From Laburnicola sp. R22_1 (lineage: Eukaryota; Ascomycota; Dothideomycetes; Pleosporales; Didymosphaeriaceae): a stretch of DNA of 64,000 nucleotides. Shown here piece after piece: positions 18,557 to 28,600 of this stretch. The translations under genes and the position numbers were made by a program. Numbering within the stretch: the first letter of the stretch is position 1; every line of letters begins with the position of its first letter. The notes beneath the pieces are model-generated. The model saw only the letters and a list, made by a program, of their open reading frames with translations. It had not been told where the DNA came from and made no database searches. The stretch covers positions 2,108,001-2,172,000 of the forward strand of contig JACONQ010000012.1 in the NCBI GenBank assembly GCA_014281115.1, read 5' to 3'.

Positions 18557-19261
18557 TCACCCGAGCAACAGGTCGATCGAGCTGCACTTTTCCGGAGAGC
18601 TAGATATATCGAGCCACAGACCGTATGCCTCCTGTGCGTGTCTGTTTTCGGCATACGATCGTGTCAAATAGCCCCAATCGTCATCATGTTCGGGCACAAA
18701 GTTGTCAGCGTATCGCGAAGGCTTCTCTTTTTGTAATGGTGTCCAAGCCAGACGTTGGCCGCCGCAGGATGCGACGGAATCGACGTGATCGGTGAGGCTG
18801 CTGCAAAAGCGGGCCAAAACAGCAGGTTTCCCATAAATTGCTATCTTCGCACCTTCGGAATACCAGCCCCTTTCGACCCCGCACTCTAGACAAAATCTTG
18901 CTTGCGCATCTGACCCCCTGCGAGCGCGTGTGCCTTTCCTCATGTCATCGGCGAATTGATGCAGGTTGCGGAGCCGTACGCAACCTCTGCAGGTGTAGAG
19001 TTGCTTTGAGATGGCCCATTCGCTCGTTTCGGCCATGATGAAGTCTCCATGTGTCGGTGCCTTGAGTGTGAAGCGGAAATGGTGGTTCGTCATAGCAAGT
19101 CGGGCTTGATCTTGTAGGTTCAAGTGGTCCGTGATATTTCGAACAATCTCAATAGGCAGCCGTAGAAGTGGCGGGCAAGCCATTGCTGGACGGAGATGGA
19201 CCTTGCAGTCAAGAGACAGGTGTTGTTTAAGTTCTTCGAGTAAGGATGGCCCCCTCAACAA
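18557..19261 (-). CDS. F-box protein with Cys-pair motif
   Basis: Frame of 234 residues; translation may begin at MACPPLLRLP (residue 27), which places the F-box at the start as usual. The F-box is LPIEIVRNITDHLNLQDQARLAMTNHHF-like (about residues 33-62) and would bind Skp1 in an SCF ubiquitin ligase. Downstream, CRGCVRLR...ARFCLECG (two CxxC pairs about 30 residues apart) may bind zinc; this arrangement is frequent in F-box families expanded in Pezizomycotina. The substrate is unknown. No intron is needed. Confidence 0.75.
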   Translation of the reverse strand: MLRGPSLLEELKQHLSLDCKVHLRPAMACPPLLRLPIEIVRNITDHLNLQDQARLAMTNHHFRFTLKAPTHGDFIMAETSEWAISKQLYTCRGCVRLRNLHQFADDMRKGTRARRGSDAQARFCLECGVERGWYSEGAKIAIYGKPAVLARFCSSLTDHVDSVASCGGQRLAWTPLQKEKPSRYADNFVPEHDDDWGYLTRSYAENRHAQEAYGLWLDISSSPEKCSSIDLLLG

Positions 19262-19655
19262 AATCGAGCAGGTGACACGGTGGCGGCAAGCGCGGAATGC
19301 GCCTCATTGCAGGTGCGAGCCTGGGTATAGCGTGTTGCACGGCATCAGCTTTGGTGAGATATACATTCTGGCTAGCTTGAGGGATCCGCAAGATAAGCTA
19401 AGCGGATCAGCGAGTGGCCTCTGGGGTACAGAGAAGTGCTACAGGATGGTGTAGCGTGTGCATTTGTTGAGGTATTTGCGCATCAATATGACGCAGGGCT
19501 TTCACACATGCACACATTGAGCTGGAAGCCTAGCCCCATCGGCAAAGAAGCCATACTTGTTCCTTGCCGTGCTGCCACCTCAAGACCCACGGCCATTCAT
19601 TGGTGAGAGAGTGACCTGGTTGCTACTGCGAGCCGATGAGGCTCGATAGCGGACC
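19262..19655. other. Intergenic between F-box gene and GPI12
   Basis: About 390 bp with no supported gene; promoter of the F-box gene and 3' end of GPI12. Confidence 0.4.
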
Positions 19656-20594
19656 TTACAATGTTTTTTCTTTCTTTAGATCGTTGAGTATGATGTACCG
19701 GGAGAATGTAATCCAGCCCCAACGAAACCATCTCATTTGGCTCTCGTGGGCAGTAGTCATGGCTTTCTGGGCGGTTCTGTAACCGACCGGTGAGCTGACA
19801 AACATAAGAGGGGCTGGAGAAGCTCCAAGCTCCTTCTTTTGTGCCATGGCGGCGATGAGAGTGGCTGGCGCGTCCACTATGGCTAAGTATTTACGGAATA
19901 TAGAGGTAGTAGTCAGGGTGTAAAGCTTGATTGGACATTCCCACCCGCTGTGGTGATGCATGAGCGCCTTGAGAAATGCATGTGCTCCAATGTAAAGTGA
20001 CTGGTGGTTCGGATGTGAGGAGACGCCATGGGCATCGAAAGTGATGATTGTATCAATGTTTGCCTGGGGGGCTTCGTTGGGGGGAATGGAAGCCATCTTT
20101 GGTGCAAAGGTCGTGGTTAAGAGGGTTGATATCAAGCGTGGGTGCCACGTTACCGTCATGGAATCTGGAAAGTTCCTGTGCCGCGTTAATATAGCAACTC
20201 CAGGTAGAGGTGGAGCTGACGTGCGTGTCTTCAATGACATGTATGTCGTCTGCTGAGCGTATCCCGAGCTGCAGCCCGCTCTTGACAAGTTCCCGCTTTC
20301 TGACTGCACCCAGTCCATCGGCATCACCTAACGTTCGTTATATTAGCCCGGCATGCTACAGCACTTGTTGAGAGTCGTACCGCTGCTGAGACAGAGGATC
20401 TTCACATGGTTGCCGAGCTCTGGGCGTGTCAGGGCTAGCAAAGTAGGCGCAAAAAACATGGCTTCATCATCAGGATGCGCTATGAGCAGCACTATCCGTT
20501 TCCCGCGCAGTGTAGGGAATGACTTGGTGAGCTGCGAGGTGTAGAGCCATAGGCCGAAGACGAGAACGGGTACGGCGGCCCAGGTGATCCACAT
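19656..20594 (-). CDS. GPI12: GlcNAc-phosphatidylinositol de-N-acetylase (PIG-L/Gpi12)
   Basis: Exons 20381-20594, 20225-20327 and 19656-20175 encode 278 residues. A single N-terminal helix (WAAVPVLVFGLWLY) anchors the protein in the ER, followed by the metal/catalytic motif AHPDDE at residues 39-44, CLSSGDADGLG across intron 1, and the second metal motif FDAHGVSSHPNH. This is the PIG-L fold; the enzyme removes acetate from GlcNAc-PI in the second step of GPI-anchor synthesis. Intron 1 (20328-20380) is GT..AG. The second intron must end at CACAG/G (20176) and begin in phase 2; the only site that keeps the frame is a GC donor, AC/GCACGT at 20224, while the nearby GT donor at 20221 shifts the frame. 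It is divergent from the next gene. Confidence 0.9.
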
Positions 20595-20861
20595 GATTGT
20601 GCCGACACCAAGTGCGGCATACAGCTGGTGGCGGGGCGAATGTGCGTGGGTAGTCTCCCCAAACAAGGTATACAGAGTAGATAGGATGGGCGAGGGGTGG
20701 TGGAGGATGGGACGATCCGAGCGATCTGGAGCTTGGACGCGGAACCGACCTTCGGGCAGCCACCACACAGCCGCACCTTCCCCATCTCCACGAACCGAAC
20801 TGCGGGCAGCTACAGAGTTGCACCTTCCCCATCTCCAGACACCCGACGGCAGGCACGCATC
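20595..20861. promoter_or_regulatory. Divergent promoter with 47-bp-spaced direct repeat
   Basis: Between GPI12 and the membrane-protein gene. GCACCTTCCCCATCTCCA occurs at about 20773 and again at about 20820, each preceded by a GGGCAGC motif. Both could be duplicated upstream sites. Confidence 0.5.
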
Positions 20862-21551
20862 ATGGGCGGCAACCGTAAGGAGCGGCGGGCAGCCGCGACC
20901 GGCACACAGAGCAGCGCGACGAGCACGGGCAGCGCCTTCCCGCCCTCGACAGAGATGGACGCGGCCGGCATCGAATATCTCCTACAGCACCCTGACCGGT
21001 CGGGTCCCAAGGGCAAGACACTGTTCGACCTCGCCGATGAGCGCCAGCGCGAGCTGAATAAAGGCAAGCCGGTGAAGTGGAACTTGGACAAGGACAACAC
21101 GCCGCCGGGCGAGCGCCCGTTCAACGACGAGGAGCCGCTGGGCCCCTTCGCCGACGCCATCATTTACTCGGTGACCATGGCTGTCATGCATCTCACGCTC
21201 GACGTGCTCGTCTACAGCCAATACCGCGAAGACGTCATCTGGAGCGAGATCTTCCAGCGCGCGGCTTCTGCCCTGCCCCTCTTCTTCATCCTCGTCTACC
21301 TCACCCACGTCGACTTCTCCACCCGCTTCCCGCTCCTGCGCAACCTCTCGTTCTTCGCCGGCGCCATAGCTGCAGGATGCTATCTTGTGTATTCAGGCAA
21401 CAAACACGGCTACTTTTACGTCATGAAGGCGGCGCCTCCGGTCGCGACACTCTGGGTGTGGAGCGTGTTGGAAACCGACTTTGCATATTCCGCTCTCAGC
21501 ACCGCGGTTGTGCTAGGCTACTTTTGGTGGAACGACTTTGAAGCATTCTGA
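20862..21551 (+). CDS. Conserved fungal multi-pass membrane protein of unknown function
   Basis: Single exon of 229 residues from the ATG at 20862 (MGGNRKERRAAATG). The first 105 residues are polar (GIEYLLQHPDRSGPKGKTLF, then LDKDNTPPGERPFNDEEPLG); the rest has about four transmembrane segments (DAIIYSVTMAVMHLTLDVLVY; ALPLFFILVYLTHV; LSFFAGAIAAGCYLVY; VATLWVWSVLE...STAVVLGYFWW). The order 'charged N-terminus then four helices' recalls uncharacterised fungal ER or mitochondrial proteins; I cannot assign a function. It is divergent from GPI12. Confidence 0.8.
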   Translation: MGGNRKERRAAATGTQSSATSTGSAFPPSTEMDAAGIEYLLQHPDRSGPKGKTLFDLADERQRELNKGKPVKWNLDKDNTPPGERPFNDEEPLGPFADAIIYSVTMAVMHLTLDVLVYSQYREDVIWSEIFQRAASALPLFFILVYLTHVDFSTRFPLLRNLSFFAGAIAAGCYLVYSGNKHGYFYVMKAAPPVATLWVWSVLETDFAYSALSTAVVLGYFWWNDFEAF

Positions 21552-21569
21552 ACAACTGTTTCGATCAAT

Positions 21570-22389
21570 GGTTTGGACTTGCTCTTGGATCTGCATCAAC
21601 TACAATACGAGCAGATCGAGGTCATTGCACAGAAGGCGGTCGACCTCTACGATGCAGCTGATGGCGTCAATAATGGGATCATTGATAATCCCACGCACTT
21701 GAAGCTCGACCCGCAAATTTTCAGCTGCGGGTACGGCATCTTGGACGGCTCTGTGTGCCTCCAGAATGCCGAACAAGTCCGTTCTGTCAAGCTTGCATAC
21801 GAGCCTATGGTCGACCTGAGCGGTGACCTCGTCTTCCCAGCTTTCCAACCAACCAGGCGCGAACCCTGCTGCATTCGCAGCCAATACGGTCAACGGAGTT
21901 GGAAACTTCACTTTTCCACTAGTCCGCGAGTACTTCAGGGGTGTGTACTTCAATGACTCAAACGGGACGACCGGGCGCTTACCATCGCCGACGTTGAAGC
22001 CGTCGTGAAAGCGAATATAGGTCGTACCGACACTGGGATTACCGAGGCACAGCTAGGCGCGTACAATCAGCCAGGAGGCAAGATTCTCTCGTGCCACGGA
22101 CGCTCGGATGGAACTGTTCCATCCGAATGGACGGAGTGGTACTTCAACGGCGCCAGGGCGAACATGAATGCCACTTTGACCGACATGCTCGATTTCTACC
22201 GCATCTTTGTGATCCCTGGATTGGATCATTGTGTCACATGGTGCCTGGAACATTGGGCAGGTGTACCCTCTTGATCAGAGCCAGCTCGACCCCGGTCATA
22301 ACATGGCTGCTGCACTGATGAAATGGGTGGAGGAAGGCCAGGCTCCTGAGACGCTTGTTGGGACGAAGTATCAGGACCATGATGCTTAG
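21570..22389 (+). pseudogene. Tannase/feruloyl esterase relic, truncated and frameshifted
   Basis: Three frames in sequence match the C-terminal half of the tannase family: DLYDAADGVNNGIIDNP (cf. the usual D-x-D-G-x-x-D-G-I-I-D), LDPQIFSCG and CLQNAEQVRSVKLAYEP; then after a shift FTFPLVREYFRGVYFNDSN; then GGKILSCHGRSDGTVP and YRIFVIPGLDHC; then after another shift IGQVYPLDQSQLDPGHNMA and GQAPETLVGTKYQDHDA before a stop at 22387. The Asp of GRSDGTVP and His of GLDHC of the catalytic triad are still readable, but the N-terminal half with the nucleophilic serine is missing. At least two frame breaks make a functional product unlikely. Confidence 0.85.
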
Positions 22390-23550
22390 CGCACTGCGTG
22401 TACCCTAAGCAGAGCAAGTAGAATGAGAAGGACGACTGAAGGGAAGCATCGAGTTGGGAATGCATCAATGGCGGCGTTTACTCGTAGCGTTGTAGTCCGG
22501 AGGCGGCATAGTTAGTGCTCTTCACATAGATAGTGAACCCAGATCTCCACTCCACCAGAGTAGCTTTTGGCTTCCCACAACGAGAACTTTCACTTCAAAG
22601 GGTCTTCCCATGGGCACGTCACTTTACTGCCGAATGCTCACTTCAAGCTCGGAGAATAGAACATTTTAACAAAAGTACGTCAAAAGATCATGTTTGCGTA
22701 ATCTAAGACAAGCTGGCCAGTCAAGTATCGATAACCAGCCTGTCCATGGCAGTTGTCCATAGAATGGGTGAGTGTTGGCGGGGAGCACAGTGAGGAGAAG
22801 ATGATGATGATGATGACACATCCTATCAAGCGGGGCAGGCCGTCCGTGGAACGCGACTTCCTCCTCAGGTCTTCAGACGGAAACCACCATCATCACTCCA
22901 GCTCTACTGGCGCGTATCACCACCAGCATGAAGAAAACAAGAATCAGAAGAACGAGTTTTCATCGCGAATTCCAGCTTCGCGTTTTCGGCTTGTTCAGAC
23001 GCGTGGGTCACTGCGTGACTCCTCCTAAAACAACATCAACGGTTTGATGACGCCGTAACAAAATTCCCACCTGTGGATTACTTTCGTCAACGTCGATCGT
23101 TAGCATGTCGATATCAGCCGCGGTCAGCCGGATGGAAACGCTTAATATCGTCACCGCATGTTCGAGGCTCACCTATCTGATCGGCCGTCCGCATCACTCT
23201 CCACACAGGAACGCGCTAAAGACTCCATGATACCAAGTACGACTCCGATCAAGATCTGTCCCTCTTCCGTTGAGCCCTCAGTCTTTGGTCGTGTGGCGCA
23301 TGTGATCGGTGCGTCACAGATCTTGGGGTTTTGAGGCTGAGCTAGGGTAGGAAATCGCCGAAAGCAGGCTACGCTAGTCCAGGATCAGATACTTTAAATT
23401 TAGGAGGGTTTTGACCTTTTTGCAAGAGGCATCAGCGACTTCCAAATTCCCGGCATTCCTTTGCGGGTTCCGTTCAGTCATGCTGGCCAGTCACATACCT
23501 GATTCGGTGCAAGACCGGAAGTCACAGGATTTCGAATAAGAGTCACCACG
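22390..23550. other. Gene-poor degenerate stretch
   Basis: No supported gene. An 91-codon frame at 22753-23028 with Met and His runs (MMMMM, HHHH) looks like chance or simple-sequence coding. It lies between two gene relics and may contain unrecognised remains. Confidence 0.4.
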
Positions 23551-24620
23551 ATGCAGGAGTTTCGTGGATTGTTCCATCTAATGAGACCAGCAGCGTTCAA
23601 AGTAAGAGGGGAACAGCTCAGTACCACGAGATCAAATTGGTCGGCCGCCATACAGCCAGTCGAATTACTTCCCAGTTTTCTCGCGCCATCATCTCCAGGA
23701 CGCTGTACTTACTCACTAGGGCGTCTGTTCGCTTACTATGTGGAAACGCGTACATCCAAGGATATCTGGAAGACAATGGACTCTCCCAAAACGCACGGTG
23801 TTAACTCCTCACTAAAATAACTTGGGACGCGACTATTTTGGCCGAAGCAATGTACCCAAATCGCTCGTTATATTGACCAGACACTGGAGCTTCATTACCC
23901 CGGGGAAATAATTACCACCGTCGGCGCTACTGGTTCTTTCGGCATTGCGGGTGGCTTTGGGAGGGAGTGACCACGATTTAATTAGACCAACGCACGGGTT
24001 ATGATCGACCATGCTCTCGAATTTGATGTGGCCACTTTAGACTGCCAGGCACGCAACACAAACGCATATATTGATCCTGATCTCCTTTTGGTGATGCGAG
24101 AATGCGGAGGGAGAACACCAGACGCATTGACTCTTATCAATTCTAACTACGCCCAGCAAGACGTTTCGCTGTATACACTTCTAAGCAAGCTTCCCGGCGC
24201 CGGGAGAGGGCTCGATTCCTGAAATTGGAACTCTATCGCAGCTTTATACAAGCACCAGCTACGATCCAGGCACTGTTGACATCGCTTAGAATTCCAGGCT
24301 ACGTCTTTATTGCTCGGAATCAATCTCAAATTCTCTACCCAGATGTTCCCGTCTACCGGTAGTGAGGCCATCAAATCGATAAATCCGTCCTGGTGACATT
24401 CTTACGGAACACTCAGGTTTCAATATTCCCCAGAACGCATATTACACGTTGTCGATCCTTGACTAGTACACATTCCGGAGGACCACGACGTCAGCCGACC
24501 GTAATAGATAGCTTTCTTACGCGAACAGAAGTGGCCCAACCAGACTCGAAATACAACCTCCGCTTCCATTGCATCTCGCGAGGCTTTTATTACGGGTGTA
24601 GGCTGTTATCTGACTGAGGA
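23551..24620 (+). pseudogene. FAD-linked (berberine-bridge-type) oxidase relic
   Basis: Broken frames keep the order of landmarks of this family: GRCTYSLGRLFAYYVETRTS then DIWKTMDSPKTHGVN (cf. C-x-L-G-x-Y..SaxDI..A..H.I); further on YPGEIITTVGATGSFGIAGG (the GG-x-GG-x loop), then VMIDHALEFDVATLDCQARN and DPDLLLVMRECGGRTPDAL (cf. G.A.D..LE..VVTADG, N.DLFWALRGGGGGT). The Gly-rich flavin loop is eroded and stops interrupt the frame at several points, so it is dead. Such enzymes are frequent in secondary-metabolite clusters and in plant-polymer oxidation. Confidence 0.8.
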
Positions 24621-25936
24621 CAATCGGTCTTAAGGGACTTTATTACAGCCATTCTTCGTCGGTGACTACGATAAAATGTTACAAATGGAGAAGAAATGCT
24701 TCACAAAGTTGGAGATGTACTGGGTGGTGTAGACACAAGTAAGTCGACCCTGATGCGGTGACACAGACGAATGCTATTTCGAAGGTAGCCCTGTGGATTT
24801 GCGTTACCCTTGGAGTCTTAGGGCGCCTAATCCTACCATACCGCTGGGCCGACCACACTCAACAAGGCTGACTACGTCCGTCTCGCCATCTGTTGGCCCT
24901 CTCTCGCAAGTATGTTAGCTTTGGAATGTCCACTGTATCCATCCTTTTGGTTTGCGATCTCGCGCTACTAGCCCTCAGCCTCTGGTCGAAATTGGTTCTG
25001 AGAGTATTTTTGATTCATATCTGTTCATAGTTGGCCTAACCTTTTACAGATTATGAGACTTACACTAGTGTAACAGCACAACTAAGGTTTAACAGCTGAT
25101 AACAGCTAAAGTACGTAAAAAAAGGGTGGAATTAGGATTAACTGCAGTGGGGAGCCGAAGCATGTCGCGATGATTGTAAAGGGTAAAGGGTAAAGGGCTA
25201 ATCGCATAACAGCGAACCATAGCACAGTGGCCTCAGAGTCACCATTCGACTACGGAACTCCGAAGGGCGGCGAAGTACAAATCTCTCCCAAATTCGTCAC
25301 ACACTACTTTGGCTCGCATTGGTCACTGTGAATATGAAACCCAGTCTTGTGACTCTCGGCGATACCATACACCTCTCATTTGAATTTGTCCAATTGGGCC
25401 TCCAGGAAACATCCACGCGGGTACCTACAGGCTTATCAGCGCGTGGTCGACCGTGCATTACGCGATACGTTACTCACGAAGCAATCCTCGTGGCCTATTT
25501 GGTTGAACAATGTCGACCTATCAGCTGCCAGTATGGGAGATTGCGCCTGGGGCAACGAGCGAGGGGCGGTGTAGGGCGTTTGCCATGGTGAATACGAAAT
25601 AGTCCCCAGCTGCGGTGACGGTGAATGGGCAAGGCCGTCGCACTAGTGTTCTTCTTCACGTTGACGCCGCAACACAAGTCTCCAGTTCGTCAATACCCAC
25701 TTTCGCACGACACAGCACCACCCGAGCCAACACCTCGACACCACGTTTCGAACACCGCTTACAATCGCATCTGCAGTCTTTGCCGCAACCGTTTGCGCAA
25801 CCACCCTTGTGGCACAGCCCGCATTTCTGCGAAGGTAAATACTTCCCCTCAACCAGTGCCGTACCCCTTTCTCCGTCCCATTCTCAACCTCTCTTCGTTC
25901 CTCACCCAATACGCTCCTTAACCGCACATCTTCATC
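24621..25936. other. Degenerate stretch, possible further relics
   Basis: No intact gene. Around 24780-24900 a frame reads TNAISKVALWICVTLGVLGR followed by LILPYRWADHT, faintly like fungal rhodopsin-type integral membrane proteins; around 25400-25570 QRVVDRALRDTLLTKQSSWP is protein-like but unassigned. GGGTAAAGGGTAAAGGG occurs near 25180. Confidence 0.35.
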
Positions 25937-26926
25937 ATGTTTCTCAACATGTGTGGTTTCTTCATTCTTCTACTGGCGCAAGCGTTCGCTGCTGCTGCGG
26001 GCAATTGCGGTCCGGTGGTGGTCACCGAGACCGTTTTCGTCACCAAGACCTGCATGGCAGGCGATTGCCCACCGCCAGGCTCTACTTTCAACACAGTTAT
26101 ACTTTCTTCAACTCCAACTGCCTCGACAGTGCCTCCTCCTCCGCCGCCGCCGCCGCAGGTCACTTCATCGCCTTCTTCCGACGCCAAATCCAACCCTTCA
26201 AGTGCCTCGCAAGCCGCGCCGCCTTCGCCGCCTTCCGCACACAACACCGCCGAGCCCTCGCTTCTGTGCGGTTCGCCAGCTGCTGATGCAGTTGTCGCGC
26301 CCATGCCCTTCGGCGCGGATCGTATTGCTGAGGTCGCCGTGTATAACGCCCTACCCACCCTTGCTGCCACCCTTTGCCGAGCTCCCGGTCATTTTCATCA
26401 ACTGACAACTACACCCAACTCGGGCTCCATTAAAAACTCGTGCAAGTACGATGTATACGTCGAATCCGTTGGCTGCGGTTCCCAGCCCCAAGGCAAGCTA
26501 ATCGCCGCTGGTTCAACCTGGACCGAGCCCCTTCGGTCCTGCGACGGAGAAGGCATTGTATACAAAGTGTCCAGTTCGTCAGACATGAGCAAGCCTATTC
26601 AATTCGAGCTCGGTATGGGAACAGGGAACTCTGTTTTCTACGACATCAGCTTCCTCGACTGCATGGTACCAAACACTACGGATCTGAGCGCCTGCCCCGG
26701 ATGGGAGGGCGGAGTCCAGTGCATTGCCGGGGGCAAGGGTTGCCCAGTCTACGTCTGCGGCCCGGGTGAATACTGCGACGGTAGCAGCTACACCGTCCCA
26801 GAGTTCGGCCTCATCAAGGATGGACCTCACGCCAACCAAGAGTGGAGGGCCAAGGCCGGAGCTCCCAATACGGCATGCGACACGAAAGAGGAGGGCATCG
26901 CTTTTGAGATTTGCGCAGCCAACTAA
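25937..26926 (+). CDS. Secreted Cys-rich thaumatin-like/Bys1-type protein
   Basis: Single frame of 329 residues. Residues 1-20 (MFLNMCGFFILLLAQAFAAA) form a signal peptide. A Pro/Ser/Thr-rich linker with eight consecutive prolines (about residues 55-105) joins to a Cys-rich C-terminal domain: IKNSCKYDVYVESVGCG, EPLRSCDGEGIVYKVS, FELGMGTGNSVFYDISFLDC, then CPGWEGGVQC, GCPVYVCGPGEYC. This matches the fungal thaumatin-like/Bys1 domain, small secreted beta-sandwich proteins of unclear role, often induced in host contact or the yeast phase. Residues 130-152 (VVAPMPFGADRIAEVAVYN) could be an unspliced intron, though no strong splice pair is seen. It is the only intact gene in a stretch of relics. 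Confidence 0.75.
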   Translation: MFLNMCGFFILLLAQAFAAAAGNCGPVVVTETVFVTKTCMAGDCPPPGSTFNTVILSSTPTASTVPPPPPPPPQVTSSPSSDAKSNPSSASQAAPPSPPSAHNTAEPSLLCGSPAADAVVAPMPFGADRIAEVAVYNALPTLAATLCRAPGHFHQLTTTPNSGSIKNSCKYDVYVESVGCGSQPQGKLIAAGSTWTEPLRSCDGEGIVYKVSSSSDMSKPIQFELGMGTGNSVFYDISFLDCMVPNTTDLSACPGWEGGVQCIAGGKGCPVYVCGPGEYCDGSSYTVPEFGLIKDGPHANQEWRAKAGAPNTACDTKEEGIAFEICAAN

Positions 26927-27154
26927 GCCTGCTGCTTGATTGGGGGTCTGGGTTCTCTTCAATGGATTCTGCAATGCAGATTATTTTGTTTTTTCAAGCC
27001 CTGTGAGGGCTTTTCGGCATGGATGAATGGGCCTTTTTCCTTATTTTCTTGTATATTAGTCACCGAAGCACCGGCGTGTGTGTAGGGTTGCCTTCAATGA
27101 ATGGATGAACATATTACAATTGCTCTGTGCTTGAGGTGCACCATGTCTGCCATG

Positions 27155-27345
27155 ACCTGTATGTGTTACCCCGGGATATATAATGCACAGGTCGGTTTGC
27201 TGTGAGTGTGGTCGATTTCTGGGATCGCTGTGATGCCGGCAGATGAATAAGCCAGCGCAATGGTCCCTAGTTTGAGAGAGATGTACCTGAGTTCTGTCCC
27301 TGGGATACCTTACGTGTGTTACCCCAGGATGCACAATGCACACAC
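27155..27345. repeat. Diverged direct repeat of about 30 bp
   Basis: TGTGTTACCCCGGGATATATAATGCACA near 27161 and TGTGTTACCCCAGGATGCACAATGCACA near 27316 are related copies about 155 bp apart (longer stretches not quoted), in the 3' flank of the secreted-protein gene. The region 26927-27412 holds no supported gene. Confidence 0.6.
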
Positions 27346-27412
27346 CGGGCTCTACAGATCTCATTCGTCACCCAGGGTAGTGGGTATGTATGACAGCTTC
27401 TCACCTACCCAC

Positions 27413-28050
27413 CTACCTCACCACCCCACAACAGCCGCTCACACACACTTCCTTCTAGCTCCTCGTACGCCGTCCCAAAAGCATTATTCCCAACAATCCT
27501 ATCATACACACCCTCCATTCCCGCATACTCAATCTCCACCGTCCTCATCCTCCGCCCGCGCCCCCTCAGCCTCGCCTCCAGCTCAGCGGCTCAACAACCA
27601 CGAACCGCGCAGCAAAACCCCTCCCCTCCCTGCTCTAACCTGTCTGCCCTCCGCCCTCCATCCACCTCGATACCGAGCACCGCCACCACGCCTTTTGCCG
27701 CCCGCGCAGGCTACGATAGATACTCTGCTTGTTCGTGGTGGAGGAATTTCCGCAGAAGGGGGTGAGGTACAATGTATTCTACGAAGGCTTATTGCGTTGG
27801 GCGAGGAGAGAGGTGGAGATGGGGGCGAGAGGAAGATGTAGGTAGGGTTGGTTTTTGGTTTCGCTGGGGCGCGGGTTGCGGGGTTTGTGCGGTGGAGGCG
27901 GTTGAGGCAGAGGGGTTGGATGAGGGTGCTTTTGGCTGCGGCTGAGGGGGTGGAGATGATGATGGGGTAGAGGGAGAGGGGGGGATGGATTGGAAGGTAT
28001 GCTGATTGGGTCGAGGGGAATACATAGGTGCAAGCTTTGTGGGTTGTGGT
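27413..28050 (-). pseudogene. Guanylate kinase relic
   Basis: Reading the minus strand from about 28050 the landmarks of guanylate kinase occur in order but in different frames: YPIIISTPSAAAKSTLI (P-loop, normally ISGPSGAGKSTL), TRAPAKPK and YIFLSPPS (cf. TTR.PR.GE, Y.FV), AFVEYI then after a stop KGVVAVLGIEVDGG (cf. GK..VLDIE.QG), then EARLRGRG, EIEYAGMEGVYDRIVGNN and AYEELEGSVCERL (cf. RL..RG, E..YA..GVHD.IIVND, AY.ELE). The P-loop glycines are lost and at least two frame breaks plus a stop lie between blocks, so it is inactive; the working gene must lie elsewhere. Confidence 0.8.
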
Positions 28051-28089
28051 AATGTGGGCTTTGAGATGGAGGGACAAAGCAGTGTGTCT

Positions 28090-28600
28090 AACAGTCAGTT
28101 ACTGAACGTTTTTTAGCCTTTTTTAAGTGAACACTGCTGTCACATGGCTACTAACTATATTATTAACTAGGGGTGTTACACTAGTTACTATTACCTAATA
28201 GTAACTATTATTATATACCTACTAATTATACTATTAGGGGTAGTAACTACTAGTATAGTAAGTATATAGTATCTTTCTATAATAGCTAGCGTTTATATAT
28301 TAATTTATGTGTTAATTTATATATTAATTTATATATTAATTTATATATTAACTTATATATTAACTCTTTATAGATACATAGGCACTTTCTACTTAGGTAG
28401 GCACCTAGGCGCCTCCTAGGCTTACTTATACTTTAATTTATACATTAATTTACACATATTACCTAATTAGGTAAGTTTAATAGTTTTATTATAGTTACTA
28501 GTATATTACTATATAGTTAGTTACTGCCCTAATATACCTAACTACTATACTATCTACTAATAGTAAGTAAACAGTTAGTGACCGGCAGTAAGACTGACTA
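28090..28600. repeat. Short AT-rich islet
   Basis: Abrupt switch to almost pure A/T with TpA-rich steps (repeated TTAATTTATATATTAATTTA at about 28300-28360) in otherwise GC-balanced DNA. The composition is that of RIP-mutated repeat fragments like the 35-54 kb block. No coding relic is readable. Confidence 0.65.

Noticed and set aside
22753..23028. A 91-codon frame with Met and His runs
   Set aside because: Simple-sequence content, no domain, no neighbours supporting it.
25615..26286. 223-codon frame overlapping the secreted-protein gene
   Set aside because: It lies in another frame of the signal-peptide gene and its promoter; the Ser/His/Leu/Arg mix has no domain.
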